From the NCBI RefSeq assembly GCF_900240265.1, contig NZ_LT964739.1:56266-67250 (forward strand): 10,985 nucleotides of DNA. The letters run 5' to 3'. Every line of letters starts with the position of its first letter. The stretch's first letter is position 1. The notes under the pieces are model-generated. The model made no database searches. It saw only the letters and a program-made list of their open reading frames with translations, and had not been told where the DNA came from. The stretch comes from Galactobacillus timonensis (lineage in GTDB: Bacteria > Bacillota_I > Bacilli_A > Erysipelotrichales > Erysipelotrichaceae). Below are positions 6,531-10,985 of the stretch, in pieces. A program made the translations under genes and the position numbers.

Positions 6531-7466
6531 CTACCGTATCCGCGGCTGCTCCACTTCCTGCACCGTCTCAAGAAGCCCCAGATAGCCGCCATCCCGATCC
6601 CGCACCGCAAGATACTGAATCATCACCTTTCTGCCGCGCTTTTCGGCAGGGAAGGAAATCATATCCTGTTCCCCGCTTTTCAGTTTTTCAATGACACTTC
6701 TGACGATTTCTCTGACCCGCTGCGGATGGCAATCATAAACCTCTTCTCCAAGCGATCCCAGGGGTCTGGGCACCAGCTCCGTATTCTCAGAGAAATAGCG
6801 GTTTACTTCATTGGCATCAATAAATGTAAGCTCCATCGGCAGAGTGCGAAGAATGCCTTCCAGCTGCTTCAAGGTCAGTGTTCCCGAGGGAAGATGAATC
6901 TCTGCCGCATCGTTTTGAGATCCATCCTGACACGTCACATACAGCGGATTCTCTTCTTTTGCCGCATATGCCCACACCGGAACATCCTTCAGCCAGGCGT
7001 AACCGAATTTTGGAAAACCCGAATAAATACACTGCCAGTCCGAAAGCGAAAGCGCCTCTTCCGCCCGTGGGTACAGAAGTGTCTCTTCCTTCCGGATCAT
7101 TTCACGCAGCTGCTTCACGAAATCCAGCGTAAAGCTGCGAAATGCCGAAGGAACTTCGGAGTCCGCTGTCATCCGCAGCGTCCTCAGACGCCGGCTCAGC
7201 TCACCATCCTCATTCCAGAGATCATCCCATGGCCCTTCGATCCCGTTTCTCTTCAGTCTCACAATGACCAGCTCGTCCTTCTTATCGTCGTGGCTGCGCA
7301 GCGGCGAAAAATCTTCCAGCATCTCCTTGATCCCGACAGCGTCTGACTGCTGCCGGATCATCTCTTCCAGCGCATCAAGACGCTTTTTCAGCTGCTCATT
7401 TTCAAGCATCAGAATCTGCAGCGGATGCCCCGCCTCACCTGTACAGGGGCTGTTCACGTTCGTCAT
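6531..7466 (-). CDS. DUF438/PAS-domain protein with degenerate hemerythrin-like region
   Basis: A 311-residue cytoplasmic sensor-like protein. Residues 13-140 resemble the central hemerythrin-like part of DUF438 proteins: GHPLQILMLENEQL at 13-26 and the block RKEETLLYPRAEEAL (125-139), equivalent to the family's HYxRKENLLFP. Residues about 196-305 are a PAS domain of the PAS_10 type, with LTLKQLEGILRTLPMELTFID, VNRYFSEN, DCHPQRVREIV and RYxAVRD-like QYLAVRDRDGGYLGLLE. H14 is kept, but the His that precedes RKE in relatives is absent, and the usual DUF438 N-terminal module is missing, so metal binding is doubtful. The frame is open 16 codons upstream, but GGAGG eight bases before the ATG at 7464-7466 marks this start. 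It lies downstream of the rubrerythrin gene beyond a strong terminator, so it needs its own promoter, for which I see no clear match. A T8 run follows the stop within 30 nt, but its hairpin is weak. Confidence 0.8.
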   Translation of the reverse strand: MTNVNSPCTGEAGHPLQILMLENEQLKKRLDALEEMIRQQSDAVGIKEMLEDFSPLRSHDDKKDELVIVRLKRNGIEGPWDDLWNEDGELSRRLRTLRMTADSEVPSAFRSFTLDFVKQLREMIRKEETLLYPRAEEALSLSDWQCIYSGFPKFGYAWLKDVPVWAYAAKEENPLYVTCQDGSQNDAAEIHLPSGTLTLKQLEGILRTLPMELTFIDANEVNRYFSENTELVPRPLGSLGEEVYDCHPQRVREIVRSVIEKLKSGEQDMISFPAEKRGRKVMIQYLAVRDRDGGYLGLLETVQEVEQPRIR

Positions 7467-7541
7467 TGCTAAAACCTCCATCTTCACTCCGATAGAATAC
7501 ACGATCCCGGTCAATGATACGGTTGTTCATGCAACAAAGCT

Positions 7542-7568
7542 AAAAAAAGCCCCGCCGAAGGGCGGAGC
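7542..7568 (-). terminator. Intrinsic terminator of the rubrerythrin gene
   Basis: On the minus strand GCTCCGCC pairs with GGCGGGGC (8 bp, one G-T) around a CTTC loop and is followed by seven T. It begins 12 nt past the rubrerythrin stop. Confidence 0.9.
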
Positions 7569-7580
7569 GATGAATCAGAA

Positions 7581-8129
7581 TCAATAATTTTCTTCGCGGA
7601 TTTCGAAGTAAGACTGCGGATGGAAGCACACCGGGCAGACATCCGGAGCCTTCGTACCGACAACGATATGTCCGCAATTGCGGCACTCCCAGACCTTGAC
7701 GCCGCTCTTCTCAAATACCTGCTTCTCTTCAACGTTGGCAAGAAGCTTGCGATAGCGCTCCTCATGCGTCTTCTCGATGGCGCCGACGCCGCGGAACTGC
7801 GCAGCAAGTGCGTGGAAGCCTTCCTCATCCGCTTCCTTGGCCATACGATCATACATATCGGTCCACTCGTAGTTCTCGCCTTCAGCCGCAGCCTTGAGGT
7901 TTTCCTCTACCGTGCCAATGCCGCCAAGAGCCTTGAACCACAGCTTTGCATGTTCCTTTTCATTATTAGCCGTCTTCTCAAACAGAGCCGCAATCTGCTC
8001 ATAGCCAGCCTTTCTGGCTACCGATGCGAAATACGTGTACTTGTTGCGCGCCTGCGACTCACCTGCAAACGCTTCCCAGAGATTCTTCTCTGTCTTTGTC
8101 CCAGCATAGGGATTCTTCTTCTCACTCAT
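7581..8129 (-). CDS. rbr: Rubrerythrin
   Basis: A cytosolic non-haem di-iron peroxidase that reduces hydrogen peroxide in anaerobes with electrons passed through its rubredoxin domain. Its 182 residues split into a four-helix ferritin-like domain (about 1-140) and a C-terminal rubredoxin-like domain. Di-iron ligands are visible as E24 in [12 protein letters not shown]57 and H60 in NEKEHAK, glutamates near 99-103 (KEADEEGF) and E119 with H122 in AIEKTHEE. The Fe(SCys)4 site is C149-x2-C152 and C165-x2-C168 ([16 protein letters not shown]). AGGAG lies 8 nt ahead of the ATG. It has its own terminator and a promoter with an inverted repeat at the start point, so it is probably monocistronic and stress-regulated. 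The downstream DUF438-PAS protein may share a redox theme. Confidence 0.97.
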   Translation of the reverse strand: MSEKKNPYAGTKTEKNLWEAFAGESQARNKYTYFASVARKAGYEQIAALFEKTANNEKEHAKLWFKALGGIGTVEENLKAAAEGENYEWTDMYDRMAKEADEEGFHALAAQFRGVGAIEKTHEERYRKLLANVEEKQVFEKSGVKVWECRNCGHIVVGTKAPDVCPVCFHPQSYFEIREENY

Positions 8130-8159
8130 ACAGTTTTCTCCTGTTCTCCTTCGAGAGGG

Positions 8160-8178
8160 ACATATCCCCCCAATATGT
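8160..8178. promoter_or_regulatory. Inverted repeat, candidate operator in the rubrerythrin leader
   Basis: ACATAT and ATATGT form a perfect 6-bp inverted repeat around a 7-nt CCCCCCA spacer, just downstream of the predicted rubrerythrin start. The position fits repressor binding. It does not match the known PerR or Fur consensus well. Confidence 0.4.
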
Positions 8179-8186
8179 ATGAGTAT

Positions 8187-8214
8187 AGCATAGGAATCAC
8201 CGTTTCCGTTTCAA
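8187..8214 (-). promoter_or_regulatory. Promoter of rubrerythrin
   Basis: On the minus strand, -35 TTGAAA (8209-8214), a 16-nt spacer and -10 TATGCT (8187-8192). A TATACT overlaps just downstream (8182-8187) and could be used instead with a poorer -35. Confidence 0.5.
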
Positions 8215-8241
8215 TAAAAGTGTGCGAAAATAGGATCCATG

Positions 8242-8880
8242 ATGTTAAAGCTGAAAGAAAAGTTTGATCAGAACCCGCTGCGTTTCATGATCATTGCCTT
8301 TACGATCTACAGCGTCTGGTTCTTTTTTTTGGACAACTATCCACGCAGCCACTATACGATTCTTCATTGTGCCATTGACGATCTGATTCCGTTCAATACG
8401 CTGGCCGTCTACCCTTATATTTCCTGGTTTCCTTTGATGGTATGTCCCATGTGGCTGTTTTACTGGCACCATAACAGGAAGGATCTCTGGAACCTGCTGA
8501 TCCCCGTACTGTGCGCCATGTTCAGCAGCCTCATCATCTATATGATCTGGCCCAACGGCCTCAATCTTCGCCCTGCTGTGATCGAAGGAAACACTCTTTC
8601 CGCCTGGATCGCACGCTTCATCGAAAGCTCCGATACGCCGAACAACGTATGTCCGAGCATCCACGTCAGCACGACGCTGCTCATTGACTGGTCCCTGCAG
8701 CACTCCGACAACTTCAAGCACCGCTCCAGCAAACAGAAGACGGCCCTCAATATTCTGTGCTTTTCCATCTGTATCGCCGTCATGGTTGTGAAGCAGCACA
8801 GCTTTATCGACGTCTGCTGCGGCGCCGCTCACGCCCTGATCATCATCCTTCTCTGGAAGCACTTTAACTTGCAGTACTGA
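8242..8880 (+). CDS. PAP2-superfamily membrane phosphatase/phosphotransferase
   Basis: A polytopic membrane protein of 212 residues with hydrophobic segments near 14-31, 57-77, 84-103, 167-183 and 190-205. The three PAP2 signature motifs are present in a variant form: NGLNLRP (105-111) for KxxxxxxRP, CPSIHV (137-142) for PSGH, and KQHSFIDV (184-191) for SRxxxxxHxxxD, keeping the catalytic His pair and the Asp. The PSIH and KQHSxxD versions are typical of the branch that includes AUR1-like and sphingomyelin-synthase-like lipid transferases, not of classical undecaprenyl-pyrophosphatases. The substrate is probably a lipid phosphate but cannot be named. Two ATG codons stand in tandem; AGGA lies 6 nt before the second (8242), against 3 nt for the first, so I chose the second. 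It is divergent from rubrerythrin and 73 nt upstream of the PASTA gene, a possible envelope pair. Confidence 0.87.
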   Translation: MLKLKEKFDQNPLRFMIIAFTIYSVWFFFLDNYPRSHYTILHCAIDDLIPFNTLAVYPYISWFPLMVCPMWLFYWHHNRKDLWNLLIPVLCAMFSSLIIYMIWPNGLNLRPAVIEGNTLSAWIARFIESSDTPNNVCPSIHVSTTLLIDWSLQHSDNFKHRSSKQKTALNILCFSICIAVMVVKQHSFIDVCCGAAHALIIILLWKHFNLQY

Positions 8881-8908
8881 CGCCAATCCTAAGGCAATCT
8901 TCAGAATC

Positions 8909-8937
8909 CGGTATCTCTGCCCTATGGTAAGATACTG
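8909..8937. repeat. Inverted repeat before the PASTA gene
   Basis: CGGTATCT and AGATACTG pair over 8 bp (one G-T) around a 13-nt loop. It spans the likely -10 region (candidates TATGGT 8923-8928, TAAGAT 8928-8933) and ends 16 bp before the PASTA start. It could be an operator or a leader hairpin. No T-run follows, so it is not a terminator. Confidence 0.4.
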
Positions 8938-8953
8938 CTTGTAAGGAGTTCTC

Positions 8954-10729
8954 ATGGCAAAGAAAGACTTTATGAGTGAACTTGCCGCTCAGGTTGCCGC
9001 TGAAAAGCGCGGTGAGCGGACAAATATCGATGGAATTGACAATTTCAAACCCAAAAACAGGCCGGAAATGAAGGATCCTGAACCGGAAGAGGAACCGCAG
9101 CCAGAAGAAGAAATAAAAGAGACGGAAGAAGTAAAACCACAGCCCACCGCACCGGCAGAGCCGCAGGAAGAGCCTTCCGCAGAAGAACCGGCAGACGATG
9201 ATGAGCCCGATTCCTTTGGCGAAGAGACGTTTGTCAAGATCGATAAGCCGAAGCGGCAGATTCGCAAACCCGTCCTCATCGGTCTCATTGCGGCTGCGGC
9301 AACTGTTGTTGTCCTGCTGGTGTATTTCTTCTTTGTGCCGAAGATCGTGATGCCTGACTTTGTCAACGGCACCGAATATGACCACACGCTGACAGCCGTA
9401 TCCAACTGGGCCCGCCAGTATCAGATCTCGACGACTTCGATCGCCCAGGCCGATCCACAGTACAGCGACACGGTTGCCAAAGGTGACATCATGGCACAGT
9501 CCGTCGAAGCCGGTACCCGCATCAAGAAGGATACGCCGATTACCTTCACCCTCTCGAACGGCCCGGATCCAAACGTCGCCGTTTCCTTCCCGGATATCCG
9601 TTCGATGACAAAGGATGAAATTGATTCCTGGGCAAAGGAAAATCTGTTGCTCAATTACAAAGCCACAACCCAGTACAGCGACACCGTCGAAGAAGGCAAT
9701 GTCATCTCCTATGAAGTCAAGAACGGAGATGAAGCAGGCTTTACCCGCGGCACAACGCTGAACGTCGTCATCTCCAAGGGAAGTGCCCCGGCCGGTCAGG
9801 TCACGGTTACCAGCTTCGTAAACAAGACCTATGCCGAAGCCTCTTCCTGGGCAACAACAAACAAAGTAACGGCACAGCGCGTCGATACCTACTCTGACAC
9901 GGTGGCAGCTGATACCGTCATCAGCCAGTCCATCGCCGCCGGAAGCACGATGAAGCAGGGCGATACGATTATCTTCACCGTTTCCAAAGGCAAGGGCATC
10001 ACAATTCCGAATCTTGTCGGCTACAGCGCCGAACAGTTCGATGCATGGCAGAAAGCCAACACCGGCATCACCGTCGTACCGACCACGATTTACAACGAAG
10101 CTCCGGTAGGACAGGTTCTCTCCCAGTCGATCGCTGCCAATACTGTTGTTGACAGCGGTACCGTCCTGGAAGTTACGACATCGCTGTATCTGCCGATTCT
10201 GCAGACAGATTCGCAGCAGTGGATCGACCAGGATTACCTGAAACTGAAAGCCTGGGTGGATGATGTCAACAGCCATGGCGCCAATATTCAGGCCGGCGAA
10301 TATGGTGATTTTGCTAACCGCAAGAGCGGTGGAACCTTTGGACAGATTGCAGAAATCGCCTGCAGCTACGGAACCAGCGACGACAACAACGGCTGCGACC
10401 GTCCACTGAGTCTCAATGCCCGGATCGCCTACCGTATCTATGATGGCGTTTCGACCAGCAACGCCGCCCCGACAGCGACACCTGCTCCGTCTCAGGTTAC
10501 TCTGACACATGACGACATGAAGGATCTCGCCTCGATGCAGAAGTTCTGTGACGCCAACAGCGAAACGGTATCCTGCAGTTTCGAAAATGGAGCAGCCTTC
10601 GGCGTCAAGCTTGGCGATGCAGATCTCGATACGGGAAAGAACGCAACGATCGTCAACGGCTCTAAACTTACCATCACCTACGTTGCCCAGCCTTCTTCTA
10701 CAAACGCGACGGAAAGCACAAATCCCTAA
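8954..10729 (+). CDS. Membrane-anchored PASTA-repeat protein without kinase domain
   Basis: A 591-residue single-pass envelope protein. Residues 1-104 are cytoplasmic and hydrophilic, with a Glu/Pro-rich stretch (41-93) and a basic border KPKRQIRK (98-105). One membrane helix follows at about 106-128, and the rest is outside. Four PASTA repeats, which in other proteins bind muropeptides or act as spacers, cover about 131-203, 208-276, 281-346 and 348-411. They share a Trp in the helix (W152, W226, W299, W365), and the first three share YSDTV before a glycine turn. Two more degenerate modules may lie at 428-498 and 516-577, and hold all the extracellular Cys (470, 481, 532, 541). A Thr/Ala/Pro linker lies at 500-514. 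PASTA domains usually follow a Ser/Thr kinase or PBP catalytic domain; none is present here. AAGGAG stands 7 nt before the ATG. It probably has a cell-wall sensing or scaffolding role. Confidence 0.9.
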   Translation: MAKKDFMSELAAQVAAEKRGERTNIDGIDNFKPKNRPEMKDPEPEEEPQPEEEIKETEEVKPQPTAPAEPQEEPSAEEPADDDEPDSFGEETFVKIDKPKRQIRKPVLIGLIAAAATVVVLLVYFFFVPKIVMPDFVNGTEYDHTLTAVSNWARQYQISTTSIAQADPQYSDTVAKGDIMAQSVEAGTRIKKDTPITFTLSNGPDPNVAVSFPDIRSMTKDEIDSWAKENLLLNYKATTQYSDTVEEGNVISYEVKNGDEAGFTRGTTLNVVISKGSAPAGQVTVTSFVNKTYAEASSWATTNKVTAQRVDTYSDTVAADTVISQSIAAGSTMKQGDTIIFTVSKGKGITIPNLVGYSAEQFDAWQKANTGITVVPTTIYNEAPVGQVLSQSIAANTVVDSGTVLEVTTSLYLPILQTDSQQWIDQDYLKLKAWVDDVNSHGANIQAGEYGDFANRKSGGTFGQIAEIACSYGTSDDNNGCDRPLSLNARIAYRIYDGVSTSNAAPTATPAPSQVTLTHDDMKDLASMQKFCDANSETVSCSFENGAAFGVKLGDADLDTGKNATIVNGSKLTITYVAQPSSTNATESTNP

Positions 10730-10754
10730 GAAACATTCGTAATAATGTAAATTG

Positions 10755-10781
10755 AGCTGCGGGCAAAACCGCAGCTTTTTT
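10755..10781 (+). terminator. Intrinsic terminator of the PASTA gene
   Basis: AGCTGCGG pairs with CCGCAGCT (8 bp) around a 6-nt GCAAAA loop, and the stem's last T continues into a run of six T. It begins 26 nt past the stop codon. Confidence 0.9.
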
Positions 10782-10786
10782 CGACT

Positions 10787-10981
10787 ATCTAAAAATAGAT
10801 GGGGTCTCGGGGTGCCTCTAAGAAATCCTGGGGTTGACTATCCGGGAGAAGAAAAACAGCTCCAAACTTACATGGGGAGGCACTCAGGCCTTCTCTTTTT
10901 CGTATTTGCCGATTATTATGCGGTAAGACATCAACAGAAAGGAAAAGGTTCAGAGTCAAGCTTCCCAGCAACCTCTGAACC
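10787..10981. other. Non-coding stretch with several inverted repeats, cut near the window edge
   Basis: No convincing gene is seen. The stretch holds ATCTA/TAGAT (10787-10800), GTGCCTC/GAGGCAC (10812-10818 with 10877-10883), GAGAAG/CTTCTC followed by TTTTT (10846-10851 with 10890-10900) and a perfect 9-bp GGTTCAGAG/CTCTGAACC (10947-10955 with 10973-10981). GTGCCTC/GAGGCAC and GAGAAG/CTTCTC are interleaved and cannot form together without a pseudoknot, as in attenuators. On the plus strand the frame from 10799 codes MGSRGASKKSWG, stops, and is then open for 46 codons, which may be chance. It could be a structured RNA leader, an interspersed repeat, or the edge of a mobile element. Confidence 0.35.
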
Positions 10982-10985
10982 CACA

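Noticed and set aside
6189..7346. A 385-codon plus-strand frame over the hypothetical and DUF438 genes
   Set aside because: It crosses two genes and their gap on the opposite strand; its translation is low-quality, rich in His, Arg and Gln, and unlike any family.
7523..7537. Inverted repeat TTGTT/AACAA before the DUF438 gene
   Set aside because: Only 5 bp per arm and no convincing promoter to relate it to; easily due to chance.
9458..9684. A 14-bp direct repeat (CAGTACAGCGACAC at 9458-9471 and 9671-9684)
   Set aside because: It encodes the same QYSDT segment in two PASTA repeats and is explained by domain duplication, not by a mobile or CRISPR repeat.
8864..10510. A 548-codon minus-strand frame opposite the PASTA gene
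   Set aside because: The PASTA repeats on the other strand are unmistakable. This frame mirrors their codon bias and has no coherent domain or ribosome site.
10789..10971. A 60-codon minus-strand frame at the right edge
   Set aside because: It needs a TTG start, lacks a ribosome site and lies over the inverted-repeat region; no family resemblance.
1..10985. CRISPR array, toxin-antitoxin pair, phage genes or antiphage system
   Set aside because: No spaced direct repeats, nuclease/antitoxin pair, integrase or structural phage genes were found; only the tnpB remnant is mobile-element related.

Overview
This window reads as a chromosomal segment of an anaerobic, low-oxygen-adapted Firmicute of roughly balanced GC content. 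The gene content (rubrerythrin, a PASTA-repeat envelope protein, a DUF134/NifX fusion, an M20C dipeptidase, an IS605-type tnpB) would suit the Erysipelotrichia or a nearby gut lineage. That assignment is an inference from protein style, because no rRNA or marker phylogeny is available here.

Left part (1-4141, all minus strand). In transcription order: mntP (Mn2+ efflux); its intrinsic terminator; a sigma-A-type promoter with a perfect 22-bp palindrome at the start point; a DUF134 helix-turn-helix/NifX fusion; a terminator-like hairpin that overlaps the inferred start of a tRNA-Arg(TCG) promoter; the tRNA; and argS. No promoter or terminator is visible between the tRNA and argS, so the tRNA and its cognate synthetase look like one transcription unit. 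At the left edge lies a decayed tnpB whose frame is stopped three codons before the catalytic RuvC-I aspartate and then stays open to the window edge.

Middle (4142-7466). pepD (M20C Xaa-His dipeptidase) is divergent from mntP. Its 3' end overlaps by 43 bp the 3' end of an unrecognised minus-strand gene. That gene seems to have a separated N-terminus: a 26-codon ORF with a plausible start runs into it in the -1 frame across an A5G5 run. Upstream is a DUF438/PAS sensor-like protein with a degenerate hemerythrin-type region.

Right part (7542-10985). Rubrerythrin (minus) has a strong terminator and a candidate operator. Divergent from it, on the plus strand, are a PAP2-type membrane phosphatase/transferase and a large membrane-anchored PASTA-repeat protein with no kinase domain, ending in a good terminator. 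The last ~200 bp hold no convincing gene but several inverted repeats, possibly a structured or repeated element cut by the window edge.

The gene functions fall into metal homeostasis and redox (mntP, DUF134-NifX, rubrerythrin, DUF438-PAS), translation (tRNA-Arg, argS), peptide use (pepD) and cell envelope (PAP2, PASTA). The most interesting candidate for something undescribed is the self-contained DUF134-NifX regulator with its own palindromic operator beside a metal exporter. Next are the tRNA-Arg/argS unit and the split hypothetical gene.
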